Program-made: the position numbers and the translations under genes | Source: Novacetimonas hansenii JCM 7643 | Lineage (GTDB): Bacteria; Pseudomonadota; Alphaproteobacteria; Acetobacterales; Acetobacteraceae | DNA: 64,000 nt | Reading direction: 5' to 3' | NCBI RefSeq assembly: GCF_000964405.1 | Contig: NZ_BANE01000096.1 | Span: 1 to 64,000 of the forward strand | Part shown: piece after piece, positions 56,838 to 64,000 of the stretch | Layout: every line of letters begins with the position of its first letter | Numbering within the stretch: the first letter of the stretch is position 1 | Notes under the pieces: model-generated | The model's input: only the letters and a program-made list of their open reading frames with translations | Databases searched by the model: none | What the model was told of the DNA's origin: nothing

Positions 56838-57343
56838 AGTGGCAATGACAGTTGCAGCCCCGGAACGGGGATGTTCAACCGTCGCCGCGCGGTAAACCAC
56901 AGGTTTTCCGTTGCGGTATGAAGTGCCTGGAGCATCAGTTCGCTTCGGTTCAGAACTGTGCTGGTAACGGTGTAAGATCTGCTGGAATTGTGGACGTCAA
57001 TGCTGTCGGTGTACAGTTGATCTGCCAGTACGGGACGATGTCCGTTCCTGTCACGTCCACGACGGGCCTCTCCCTCGCGATTGTAGCACGAGATGCACAG
57101 GCGGTTCTGGATCACTCTTTCCGCCTGTTTGTGACAGCGTACGCAGATACGGGCCACACGCATTGGAGGCGTCGCTGCTTTCTCAGGAGCGACGCCAGCA
57201 CGCATCGCTCCTAGCGCGCATCCCCTGCAGGCCTGCCGTCCTTCCCACGCCTGTGGTGGCCTGATGCGGGTTGATTTCCACAGGGCGGCGCATCCTGCCT
57301 CCGTGAGTTTCAGCTGTCGCGTCGGACATTCGACAAGCTCCAT
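56834..57343 (-). CDS. Cys-rich early protein with two zinc motifs
   Basis: A 169-aa protein from the ATG at 57343, which has GGAGG five bases before it. CRGCALGAM (near 38-46) and CVRCHKQAERVIQNRLCISC (near 67-86) are zinc sites. The end is hydrophobic and helical (LMLQALHTATENLWFTARRR). First gene of the terminase unit after the origin region. May regulate late transcription, but nothing shows this. Confidence 0.55.
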   Translation of the reverse strand: MELVECPTRQLKLTEAGCAALWKSTRIRPPQAWEGRQACRGCALGAMRAGVAPEKAATPPMRVARICVRCHKQAERVIQNRLCISCYNREGEARRGRDRNGHRPVLADQLYTDSIDVHNSSRSYTVTSTVLNRSELMLQALHTATENLWFTARRRLNIPVPGLQLSLPL

Positions 57344-57467
57344 GGATGCCTCCCCTATGGTCAACCATGGTTATCTAACCAGATACCCACGTAAAACCAA
57401 GAGAAAGAACCGGAAAATTGTTGATTGTCAGGCCAAAAGCGGCAGGCGTGATGACAATAATGTCTGG

Positions 57468-57476
57468 TTATCCACA
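57468..57476 (+). promoter_or_regulatory. DnaA box (TTATCCACA)
   Basis: An exact consensus DnaA box, 20 bases before the AT-rich segment. A weaker one, TTTTCCACA, lies at 57659-57667 next to the iterons. Confidence 0.8.
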
Positions 57477-57565
57477 GACCATTATCGTTAAGAGGTTATT
57501 TAAATTTGTTAAAACAGTTACGGGTCTGAAAACCGGTTTCGAATCAGCATATTGCGCGTTTTTCA

Positions 57566-57648
57566 GTCCATAAAACCACGACATACGGTCCGTGATGTTA
57601 CGACGCTTCAGTCCGCGATATTACGACGCCCGGTCCCGGATATACGAC
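57566..57648 (+). repeat. Iterons 1-4 of the replication origin
   Basis: Four 16-17 base direct repeats: 57566 (GTCCATAAAACCACGAC), 57588 (GTCCGTGATGTTACGAC), 57611 (GTCCGCGATATTACGAC) and 57633 (GTCCCGGATATACGAC, one base short). Common edges are GTCC and ACGAC. Spacing is about 22 bases, two helical turns, as in initiator-bound iteron arrays. Confidence 0.85.
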
Positions 57649-57808
57649 AAAAATCTGATTTTCCACAGGAAATGGCAGAAATCCCGCCTCTGGTGACGCC
57701 GCCAGAGGCTATTCCACGCATGAGCGGCATCAGGGCCGTTCATTGACTGCCATCAGGACAGCCAGGTTTTGATAAAAACCCTTTATAAACAAGTGGATGG
57801 TCTGTTGG

Positions 57809-57825
57809 GTCCGTAAAACCACGAT
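57809..57825 (+). repeat. Iteron 5
   Basis: GTCCGTAAAACCACGAT, eight bases beyond the rep stop. It links the origin cluster to the gene. Confidence 0.75.
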
Positions 57826-57832
57826 GGATGGG

Positions 57833-58669
57833 TCAAACCCTGTCCCTATGCGAAAATACGACCTGCACACGTCGCGGCGGTACGCGCACGATCCCGGGCG
57901 GTGCCTCCAGGTTCATCTGGTAATGGATCAGGCTGTCGCGGCGGCATATCTCGACCAGTTCCGCCTTCAGCTTCTTTAATTCCATCTGCGTGCCAATTTT
58001 CTCTGCCAGGCGCGGAAGCGAGATCATCCACGTCTGCTGGTTGCCCAAATGCTTGCGTACCAGTTCATACAGCCGACGTTCCATTGCCATGGTCAGTTCG
58101 AAATATTTGGAATCCATCGCGAGAACGCGGCGCTCCTTGACGATGGCGCGGTACATCCAGTCGCTGAGGGTAACTTCAATGGCCTCCATGACCCGGTTGC
58201 CGTCCTTGCGCATGCGCTTGACGATGCGCCACGCCTCGATCCAGCCAAAACCGCGCTCCTCCTCCTCTCCGGCCGACGCGATTGACGTGGTGATCGTCGT
58301 TGAGCGCAGGCGGAACAGCGCATCCTTCAGCTGCTCATAGGATTTTCCGGATGTCCCGCGGCCCGCCACGCGCAGAAAATCCACGGCCGCGAACTGAATG
58401 GTCCGGCCGGGCTCGATTCCACGCTCCAGCTGCTCGTTCATCAGGGACGTCACATAGATCAGAATGTCCTTGTCCCAGATGGTCGCGATGCCCCGTTCTC
58501 CGGGCGAGACGCGTATCATCACCCGCCCATCGTCATAAGTGATGGGCGTGTGACGGGGGCGCTTGGCCAATGAAAAGAAAGGGAATTCCATCAGGGCGCG
58601 GTCCCCGCGCAGGGTCTGCCCCATCATGGAATCAAGAAAAAGATCAACCTGCTGCGCCGCCACATCCAC
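57833..58669 (-). CDS. repA: Plasmid replication initiator, RPA family
   Basis: A 278-aa protein. The pattern FPFFSLAKRPRHTPITYDDG, IATIWDKDILIYVTSLMNEQ, AAVDFLRVAGRGTSGKSYEQ, DALFRLRSTTITTSI and WMYRAIVKERRVLAMDSKYF, RRLYELVRKHLGNQ matches RPA-type initiators of plasmids. The first GTG (58669) touches GGAGG, so GTG at 58663 is a likely start. It should bind the iterons on both sides of the gene. Two iterons in its promoter region (58698-58769) give autoregulation and copy control. Confidence 0.9.
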   Translation of the reverse strand: MDVAAQQVDLFLDSMMGQTLRGDRALMEFPFFSLAKRPRHTPITYDDGRVMIRVSPGERGIATIWDKDILIYVTSLMNEQLERGIEPGRTIQFAAVDFLRVAGRGTSGKSYEQLKDALFRLRSTTITTSIASAGEEEERGFGWIEAWRIVKRMRKDGNRVMEAIEVTLSDWMYRAIVKERRVLAMDSKYFELTMAMERRLYELVRKHLGNQQTWMISLPRLAEKIGTQMELKKLKAELVEICRRDSLIHYQMNLEAPPGIVRVPPRRVQVVFSHRDRV

Positions 58670-58697
58670 CTCCGGATCTGATGCCCGGACCGCTTAG

Positions 58698-58769
58698 GTC
58701 CCTGAAACCACGACAGCCTAACGTCGCGGATACCGAACGACAACAGATTTTGGTCCCCGAAACCACGAC
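58698..58769 (+). repeat. Iterons 6-7 upstream of rep
   Basis: GTCCCTGAAACCACGAC (58698-58714) and GTCCCCGAAACCACGAC (58753-58769), spaced 55 bases, lie in the rep promoter region. They match the origin iterons in edges and centre. Confidence 0.85.
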
Positions 58770-58788
58770 AGCAGGAGATCGGCAGGGG

Positions 58789-59172
58789 CTACCCTCGGGA
58801 AAAGGGGTTATCGGCGATATTGAAAGTCACCGACAGGGTCATTTCTGCTCCTGCGAGATAGTCTTTGCGCACAGATTTACAATAGCGGGTAATTGTTACC
58901 TTGCGACCATCATCACTATTTTTTATTTTGTCTTTTGAGAGTTGATCGGGCACAAACCCCAGATCATGGCACAGTTGATCCAGGCGCTTCTTGTCGTATC
59001 CCCCCTGCAATGGAATTATATTGACTGGAATGCTCAGGTGACCAACTTGAGGGGTGACAGCCTCATGGCGATATGAAGAACTGGGGACTTCAAGTTCTTC
59101 ATCATGTTTGAGGCGCGTCCTTACTTCCGCAAAAAAATTGTCAGCCGGGTTGTCGTTCTGGGTCACGATCAT
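58789..59172 (-). CDS. Hypothetical early protein (127 aa)
   Basis: From the ATG at 59172 (MIVTQNDNPADNFFAEVRTR) with AAAGG before it; 59247 is a less likely start. The chain has VGHLSIPVNIIPLQGGYDKK, RLDQLCHDLGFVPDQLSKDK and LAGAEMTLSVTFNIADNPFS. It is in lower-GC DNA and its 3' end lies next to the rep-upstream iterons. No family recognised. Confidence 0.5.
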   Translation of the reverse strand: MIVTQNDNPADNFFAEVRTRLKHDEELEVPSSSYRHEAVTPQVGHLSIPVNIIPLQGGYDKKRLDQLCHDLGFVPDQLSKDKIKNSDDGRKVTITRYCKSVRKDYLAGAEMTLSVTFNIADNPFSRG

Positions 59173-59551
59173 TCCTTTCATCGTCATTATTTTGGGGATC
59201 AGAATTTTTAAGTCTCGTGCATCTACCGTTTGATGCAGGAACTTCATTTTTTATTGTTCCCAAATCAGGACAGTCCCGCAACCCTTGCGGCAGTTTTTCG
59301 CTCTGGAACACCATATCGATTCTTCTCCGGTCGTAGGGATGTAATGCGTGTGCAGGGCCAACGGCCAGGGCATGGAAGGCAGCACCGCAATGTTCGCAGT
59401 TGATGTAGGAAAGTGGCCCGATGCCCTCGCCGCCCTCCGGCCAGAACAGGCCTGCGTCATCCTCTGCTGCCAGAACGCTGATCGTCATGTCGCAGTCGGG
59501 GCAGGGGGCGCACAGACTTTCGGGGAGCATCTGAAGGCGTCTAGGAGGCAT
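59141..59551 (-). CDS. Zinc-ribbon early protein
   Basis: A 136-aa protein from the ATG at 59551. CPDCDMTISV and CEHCGAAFHALAVG make a zinc ribbon; the end is disordered and charged (DPQNNDDERNDRDPERQPG). Overlaps the upstream gene by 11 bases and the following start by about 30. Regulatory role possible. Confidence 0.55.
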   Translation of the reverse strand: MPPRRLQMLPESLCAPCPDCDMTISVLAAEDDAGLFWPEGGEGIGPLSYINCEHCGAAFHALAVGPAHALHPYDRRRIDMVFQSEKLPQGLRDCPDLGTIKNEVPASNGRCTRLKNSDPQNNDDERNDRDPERQPG

Positions 59552-60044
59552 CGTCCACATCCATCTCCATATCGCAGGTCCCGTACTGGCACCTGCCGTA
59601 ATGGTGGCAGTCCGCCGCCGGTGACTGGCAGCGCACAGCGGCTTCCGCCGCCAGACGTGGCGCATCGCTGGTCAGCCAGCTCTCCCGGCAGCCGCCCGCA
59701 GCCAGCAGGGCACGGCAGGCCCGCGACCCGATCTTCGGGCGGCGGCGCGCGGGAATGTCCTCGCGGATCCTGTGCCCGTAGCGCGCAGCCCATGCATGCA
59801 CCCAGACACGCGCGGCGGCGAAAGATGGCAGGTCGATGTTTTCGGTCCGTGATACACACCATTGCCGTGCAACGTCCCGCGTTTCTGCCACACAGACCCA
59901 GATTTCCACGCCCGCGCGCCCACGATGCGTCAGCGAGAAAACCACCCCACGCACCCCATGGTCTCCCCTGATGACGCAGGCACGCGCCGGGATCGGCATG
60001 GGCTGCACCATGCGTCGGCCGATCAGATCGACAGGCTTCCCCAT
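59541..60044 (-). CDS. Cys-containing early protein (167 aa)
   Basis: A 167-aa protein with start at 60044 coupled by TGATG. It shows GVEIWVCVAETRDVARQWCV, IDLPSFAAARVWVHAWAARY and a Cys/His-rich end (CQSPAADCHHYGRCQYGTCD), probably a zinc knuckle. No family recognised. Confidence 0.5.
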   Translation of the reverse strand: MGKPVDLIGRRMVQPMPIPARACVIRGDHGVRGVVFSLTHRGRAGVEIWVCVAETRDVARQWCVSRTENIDLPSFAAARVWVHAWAARYGHRIREDIPARRRPKIGSRACRALLAAGGCRESWLTSDAPRLAAEAAVRCQSPAADCHHYGRCQYGTCDMEMDVDDAS

Positions 60045-60553
60045 CACATCAGCCCCAGCTTGCGCTGGCGTGCCCAGAACATGCGCAGGAACCCGCTGCA
60101 CATCCGCATCTTCGCGGTGTCCCAGGCCCCATCCGCGCGCTGCGGAAACAGGAAATTCCCCGGTCCCTTGCTCATGTCGATCGGCACGTGCTTGTGACAG
60201 TAGAACCTGCCGGTGAACATGCCATCCCCGTCCACCTGCAGGCTGTCCAGTAGGGATTTCCAGGTCTCCGGATCGGCCTGCTCCGGCGCGCCGGGCCGGA
60301 ATGCACAGTTATCACATGGCTCCGCGCAGACCGGGTCCGCGATATACTGCGGGGGGAAAACCTCCCATATCGCCCGGCATGACCCGCAGAATCCGACCTC
60401 CTGTGGCAGTCCCAGTTCCCGCAGGCGCGCATTGGTCTGAACCGTCGTGGTTTCACGGACCCCGCATGACGGACATTCCGTCGGGCGCGGGACGGGCAGT
60501 CCCTCCGCTGTTCGGCTCTCCTGCAACTCGCGGCGACGCTTTGCCTCACCCAT
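60044..60553 (-). CDS. Cys-rich early protein (169 aa)
   Basis: A 169-aa protein starting MGEAKRRRELQES, with CPSCGVRE, CGSCRAIW and CAEPCDNCAFRPGAPEQ. The latter resembles Cys clusters of phage proteins linked to Gp37/Gp68. It overlaps that gene by eight bases. May cooperate with it. Confidence 0.55.
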   Translation of the reverse strand: MGEAKRRRELQESRTAEGLPVPRPTECPSCGVRETTTVQTNARLRELGLPQEVGFCGSCRAIWEVFPPQYIADPVCAEPCDNCAFRPGAPEQADPETWKSLLDSLQVDGDGMFTGRFYCHKHVPIDMSKGPGNFLFPQRADGAWDTAKMRMCSGFLRMFWARQRKLGLM

Positions 60554-61436
60554 GGCCGCTTTCCTTCAGGGAGGGGAATTCCTTCCATTCCCGCCCATCC
60601 AGCAGCGCGCCTGAGCGCTTTTTCCCGACGCGATTTCCTTCCGCGTCATGTTCGCCCCACTGCTTGAAAAAGAACGGAATTCCGTATTTTTCGCACTGTT
60701 CTTGCAGTTCCGAGACCCAGTCCCGCGCCATTGGTCGGGCGTGCGGTCCGCTTTCGCCGCCAACGATTACCCAGTTGATGCATGGGTCAAAGCCGTCGCC
60801 CTGGGTCCCCCGCCAGTCGGCATCGCTAGGACATGGCTGGCAACGGCACTCCGGTTCGCCGCCACAGCACGCCCCCGTTGGATCCAGCCATTCCAGCAGG
60901 TCTACCTCGCCGAGGAGCGGTTCGATGGACAGGAACCGGCAAGAGGCCGGCACCTTCAGAAGGGTCGGCACATTGCGCTCTGCCTCGACCTGGTTGGCGA
61001 TGGTCGCCCCCAGCCAGACATTGTGCCAGCCCATGCCCCATGCCGGCGCGTCGTCCTGACCATCAGGCAGGAACTTCGTGAAGTTCTGCGGACGCTTCGT
61101 CAGCAGCAGCCAGTCCAGATGCGGTGTCTGCGCGATCAACGCCCACAGATCCCGCCGCCACGCGTGCGGCACCTGGTTGTCAAACACGTCCGCCAGCGAC
61201 GCGCAGAACACCCGGCGCCTTACGCCTGCGTCCCGTGCCTCCCGGTCCCATTTGAGGGGCTGCCGCCAGTTGGTCCCTGATGTACGACGACGATCGCCCT
61301 GCCACAACTGCGGCGCGCCGGTGCGCTTCGCCCAGGCCTCCGCATAGCAGTGGTCGCAGGCGGGGCTGATCGCGGTGCATCCGACCCACGGATTGAACGT
61401 GTGGTCGGTCCATTCGATCGCGGAATTGCGTCCCAT
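60546..61436 (-). CDS. Phage Gp37/Gp68 family (DUF5131) protein
   Basis: A 296-aa protein of the DUF5131 family: NSAIEWTDHTFNPWVGCTAI, SPACDHCYAEAWAKRTG (radical-SAM-like Cys triad C-x-x-x-C-x-x-C), VFCASLADVFDNQVP, WLLLTKRPQNFTKFLPDG, WVIVGGESGPHARPMARDWV. Widespread in phages and plasmids with unknown substrate. It lies first in a set of Cys-rich proteins. Full length. Confidence 0.88.
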   Translation of the reverse strand: MGRNSAIEWTDHTFNPWVGCTAISPACDHCYAEAWAKRTGAPQLWQGDRRRTSGTNWRQPLKWDREARDAGVRRRVFCASLADVFDNQVPHAWRRDLWALIAQTPHLDWLLLTKRPQNFTKFLPDGQDDAPAWGMGWHNVWLGATIANQVEAERNVPTLLKVPASCRFLSIEPLLGEVDLLEWLDPTGACCGGEPECRCQPCPSDADWRGTQGDGFDPCINWVIVGGESGPHARPMARDWVSELQEQCEKYGIPFFFKQWGEHDAEGNRVGKKRSGALLDGREWKEFPSLKESGHG

Positions 61437-61480
61437 GCCCGTTTTTTACCTTCGATAATGACAATTCCCGTCGGGATCTG

Positions 61481-61702
61481 TCAGCGTGATTTCCAGAGGG
61501 TGACGCGGCCGGATACTGTCCGCTCGGCACGCCGGCGGCGCACGAGGGATTTCAGGCAATACCGGACGGCAGATGCGTTCATCTCGCCGTCCATGGCCTC
61601 GATAACGTCTTCCGATGCGACCCAGAGACCGGAACGCGCCCGCAGAAAGCTGGCGATCTGCTCCATCCGCGCATAGGTCGGTCCGTGATGTTCGACGTTC
61701 AT
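61481..61702 (-). CDS. Small winged-helix protein
   Basis: A 73-aa protein: YARMEQIASFLRARSGLWVA, SEDVIEAMDGEMNASAVRYC, LKSLVRRRRAERTVSGRV. Winged-helix pattern with basic recognition helix. Overlaps the Dam stop by one base. Likely an early regulator. Confidence 0.6.
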   Translation of the reverse strand: MNVEHHGPTYARMEQIASFLRARSGLWVASEDVIEAMDGEMNASAVRYCLKSLVRRRRAERTVSGRVTLWKSR

Positions 61703-62217
61703 CAGACGGTATCCTTTCTATAAATTTTCACTGTGATTCCGAGCCCTGCTTTCTGAGCGCGCGCCAATGCAGAAACAGCCCGTTTCCCCATCCCGATCAG
61801 CACAATGCCATCGCCTGGCGCGTTCCCACGCGAGCCATCCGGCCTGATGAATTTTGTCTTGCCCCGGGGGAAAAGCATCGCATCGGCTTTGGGCGTGCAA
61901 TCGTGGAACCAGCCAGCACTGGTCCGCGCATATACGCAGGCAATCCCATTCCCGTGGCGCATGAAGCGCGCCAGCCATGGCACGACGCCATTGCGCGCCC
62001 CAAATGGGGGATTCATCCAGACGAACCCATCCCATGCACTGGAAAGGCCATCGTTTTTCATGGTCAGAAACCGACGGCATGGCACGGACAAATATTCCCG
62101 GCCGGTTTCGGGCTGGGAAACATCCAGATCAAATGTCTCTCCCAGTGCCTCAAAAATTTCCGGGGGCGTAAACCACTCGTCTGACCGTCCCGTCATGGCG
62201 TGGTATGGCTTTGTCAT
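61702..62217 (-). CDS. dam: Phage DNA N6-adenine methyltransferase (Dam type)
   Basis: A 171-aa protein: DEWFTPPEIFEALGETFDLD, GLSSAWDGFVWMNPPFGARN with catalytic NPPF near 69-72, then VVPWLARFMRHGNGIACVYA and MLFPRGKTKFIRPDGS. This matches the phage Dam family (PF05869 style). It would methylate adenine, shielding DNA from restriction. Together with Dcm it gives the element two modifications. Overlaps the neighbouring gene by ATGA. Confidence 0.88.
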   Translation of the reverse strand: MTKPYHAMTGRSDEWFTPPEIFEALGETFDLDVSQPETGREYLSVPCRRFLTMKNDGLSSAWDGFVWMNPPFGARNGVVPWLARFMRHGNGIACVYARTSAGWFHDCTPKADAMLFPRGKTKFIRPDGSRGNAPGDGIVLIGMGKRAVSALARAQKAGLGITVKIYRKDTV

Positions 62218-62957
62218 GCCTCAGTGCTCAGAGGAACAGCTATCCAGCCCGCGAACCAATCGTCAGGAAAACCTCCGTGCCCGACAGGCGCGACCATTCC
62301 CCAGCCAACATCCAGACCGTCGGACAGAATGCCGGGGTGCGCGACCTCGATTACACGGCCGTTCCACGTCTTCAGATCGGCTCTGTCAGGCCTGACGCGC
62401 GGGAACAAATCGTCATGGATTTTCGCGAGGACCGGACTGCCATTTTTTTTGGCAGTCTCAATAGGGTTCCACGGGTTCTTCTGCGCCACCACTTCATATC
62501 CACGAAGGCGCAATATTCCCATCAATTCGAGAGCATGCTCATTCTGATGCTTGGGAGTTTCATAAACGGATGTCCTGCCGAGGGCAGCACCGACGATCTC
62601 AATAATCCGGGGATCAGACATCCCTACATCGAGGTCTGCCAATGCCACACCAGGCTTTGGCAAGATCGTGTAATCGACGCCGGAACGAAAGTTCCAGGCC
62701 CAACTTTCGTCATCGCCTTCGCAATGCTTGAGATGGCCATCACCGCGCGTTGCACGGTCGTGATAAAAACCACAGCCATGCCAACATTCCAGACCGGCCT
62801 TGATATAGGCAACAGCCGCATCAGACGGCAGCTCTGTTCCATCATGGTTTTTAACGGCCTGGATGATGGCCTTCGCGCTCCAGTTTCCTTTTGCGAGGTA
62901 CGCCAGCGTTTTTTCGCATGGGGACAATACGGTTTCTATTACGGGTCGCTGCGTCAT
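62214..62957 (-). CDS. Hypothetical early protein with DUF551-like end
   Basis: A 247-aa protein. The first half is helical (LSPCEKTLAYLAKGNWSAKA, AAVAYIKAGLECWHGCGFYH). The end, NPWNPIETAKKNGSPVLAKI and GFPDDWFAGWIAVPLS, resembles the DUF551 family of small phage proteins of unknown role. Coupled both ways by ATGA. Confidence 0.55.
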   Translation of the reverse strand: MTQRPVIETVLSPCEKTLAYLAKGNWSAKAIIQAVKNHDGTELPSDAAVAYIKAGLECWHGCGFYHDRATRGDGHLKHCEGDDESWAWNFRSGVDYTILPKPGVALADLDVGMSDPRIIEIVGAALGRTSVYETPKHQNEHALELMGILRLRGYEVVAQKNPWNPIETAKKNGSPVLAKIHDDLFPRVRPDRADLKTWNGRVIEVAHPGILSDGLDVGWGMVAPVGHGGFPDDWFAGWIAVPLSTEA

Positions 62958-63451
62958 GACATGCTGACCTTTTCAAGAACCCGGACCTCTCTTCTCCAGA
63001 CTACATAAGCAGGAAGCCCCAGCTGCGCCGCATCCCATTTGATGTGACAGCCATCCCGATATGGCGTCCGGATTTGTCCGTCAGGCCCGTGTTCCACCGG
63101 CGAAGAACATCTTGTCCAGCCCATGGGAATGGCCATAAAGCAACTGCGCTTCTCATCGCCCACTTCGCGTCTGATATCGCCGCTCTGAAGCCGCAGGATC
63201 AGTTCGTAATGACAGATGGTCCCACTGTCTGTCCATCGAAGCTGAAGGCGTGGAACTGGCAGTTCTTCGTAACCTGCGCCATCTCGGTTCCAGCATGCCA
63301 GCGATTTGTGTTCGATGAGGTAATCGTCTGCGATCAAGGCCCGGAACGCACGGCGTACGGCATCCTTCTCCCGTTCCGTCATTTCAGGATCAGCCCGCAT
63401 GGCGACACGCATCAGTTCGGTTACATCGCTCATGATGCTATCTCGCTCCAT
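62954..63451 (-). CDS. Hypothetical early protein (165 aa)
   Basis: A 165-aa protein with VTELMRVAMRADPEMTEREK, DAVRRAFRALIADDYLIEHK and a beta-rich end (YRDGCHIKWDAAQLGLPAYV, VWRREVRVLEK). The ATG at 63451 lies within the upstream gene's end; MSDVTELM (63433) is an alternative. No family recognised. Confidence 0.5.
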   Translation of the reverse strand: MERDSIMSDVTELMRVAMRADPEMTEREKDAVRRAFRALIADDYLIEHKSLACWNRDGAGYEELPVPRLQLRWTDSGTICHYELILRLQSGDIRREVGDEKRSCFMAIPMGWTRCSSPVEHGPDGQIRTPYRDGCHIKWDAAQLGLPAYVVWRREVRVLEKVSMS

Positions 63452-63974
63452 ATAGAGGGACGAGCGAAAGCGCGACGTGCTTACCCAAGGCAGTCAGGCG
63501 GAAATACACATTCGTATCTTCCCAGCACGGTGCTTTGCCCGGATGCATGAGACCTTTTTTCACCAGCCCTAAAAGGGTTTCATTTTTGGAGGACGTGAAG
63601 AAATAGTCGCGGTAGCCAGACTTCCACGGTTCGTATTCGTTCAGGCCAAAGGCATGCACCAAACATCCCCTTTCCTCTGTAGAAAGAGTGTCGGCAATAG
63701 GATCCTGCTCCGGTAATTTCTGATCTTTCTCGGGCCATCTTCGGACGCGGATATCGATGATCCGACCGTGATCGCAATCCATTGCACGCCAACAGTCCAT
63801 CCGCGCATGCCCGGCAGTATGGGCAAAATAGGCGTTCTCGCCATCGTGGCCTTTAACGCTGACGCGCCATGCCTTGCGCAGGCGCACAGACGTTTCCGCA
63901 ATCGTGCTGCCGTATTTCAAATGGGGAAACACAACCCGTGAATTCTGTTGAGGAGAAGCACGATCAAACACCAT
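63438..63974 (-). CDS. Hypothetical early protein (178 aa)
   Basis: A 178-aa protein: VRLRKAWRVSVKGHDGENAY, GHARMDCWRAMDCDHGRIID, LVKKGLMHPGKAPCWEDTNV, YFRLTALGKHVALSLVPLYG. The C-terminal part looks like a winged helix. Overlaps the downstream gene by 14 bases. No family recognised. Confidence 0.5.
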   Translation of the reverse strand: MVFDRASPQQNSRVVFPHLKYGSTIAETSVRLRKAWRVSVKGHDGENAYFAHTAGHARMDCWRAMDCDHGRIIDIRVRRWPEKDQKLPEQDPIADTLSTEERGCLVHAFGLNEYEPWKSGYRDYFFTSSKNETLLGLVKKGLMHPGKAPCWEDTNVYFRLTALGKHVALSLVPLYGAR

Positions 63975-64000
63975 TTCCGCCCTCCGCTTTCACCAGCGGA
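63964..64000 (-). CDS. End of an upstream gene, cut by window edge
   Basis: The frame PLVKAEGGNGV with TGA at 63966-63964 overlaps the ATG at 63974 in the same manner as other genes of this operon. Only 11 residues are visible, so this is weak. Confidence 0.25.
   Translation of the reverse strand, partial: PLVKAEGGNGV

Larger units (their letters stand above)
57365..57832. other. Plasmid origin region, rep-distal side
   Basis: A 468-base gap that includes a DnaA box, an AT-rich run (57470-57530) and five iterons (listed separately). The AT-rich segment (TTATTTAAATTTGTTAAAAC, 57497-57516) would suit strand opening. No gene is apparent. The region lies behind rep and before the terminase unit, so it may also hold that unit's promoter. 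Confidence 0.7.

Noticed and set aside
57481-57565. Small RNA or tRNA in the origin gap
   Set aside because: No cloverleaf or strong hairpin with T-run; the segment is AT-rich and better explained as the strand-opening region.

Overview
The window looks like about 64 kb of a temperate tailed-phage genome kept as a plasmid (a phage-plasmid) in a GC-rich alphaproteobacterium. An acetic acid bacterium is my best guess, but that is inference from composition and protein style. Three modules support the reading: an almost complete contractile-tail (myovirus) structural region on the minus strand; an iteron plasmid replicon with an RPA-type initiator (57.5-58.8 kb); and a ParA-type partition operon (12.3-13.3 kb) beside a CI-like repressor. 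Both window ends cut through genes, so the element continues on each side.

Layout. 0-1.6 kb: end of a late operon (glycosyltransferase-like gene, small membrane protein, lipoprotein) and a small HTH operon. 1.7-2.8 kb: a lone plus-strand DUF4942 gene that appears to have lost its methyltransferase domain. 2.9-11 kb: early/replication operon on the minus strand (small coupled genes, PAPS-reductase-like protein, Dcm, DNA polymerase III beta clamp, replication-initiator-like protein, Cro-like HTH fused to RusA), facing a divergent CI-like repressor at 11.1 kb. 12.3-13.3 kb: parA and partner. 13.6-35.5 kb: tail fibre, baseplate, spike, tape measure with lysozyme, tail chaperones, tube, sheath, connector proteins, major capsid, scaffold and prohead protease. 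35.7-40.6 kb: a small gene and a 1506-aa polyvalent-type protein with an SNF2-like helicase. 40.7-48 kb: an accessory region with tyrosine recombinase, Rha/KilAC antirepressor, an unknown anchored protein, a DUF4258/MqsA-like pair, a truncated MuF copy and a Panacea (SocA-like) pair. 48-57.3 kb: InPase-like protein, secreted protein, MuF, zeta-type kinase, portal, terminases, metallopeptidase, zinc proteins. 57.4-58.8 kb: origin and rep. 58.8-64 kb: early small genes with Gp37/Gp68 (DUF5131) and phage Dam.

Two repeated non-coding signals run through the late region. One is a TCGTGACGGCA-like box on the minus strand, placed 22-23 nt or 43 nt before several late start codons. The other is a family of TGCA-based palindromes just behind stop codons. 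Together they mark the late transcription units and are, to me, the most notable unexplained structure here. Other points of interest are a capsid/protease shared peptide, a hidden 56-aa gene inside the zeta gene, a Panacea partner gene that seems to start at CTG, and a set of proteins (helicase, zeta kinase, InPase, MuF) of the kind phages deliver with their DNA. Most genes overlap their neighbour by ATGA, GTGA or TGATG, so translation is tightly coupled. No tRNA, rRNA, IS element or CRISPR array was seen, and no separate endolysin other than the tape-measure lysozyme domain.
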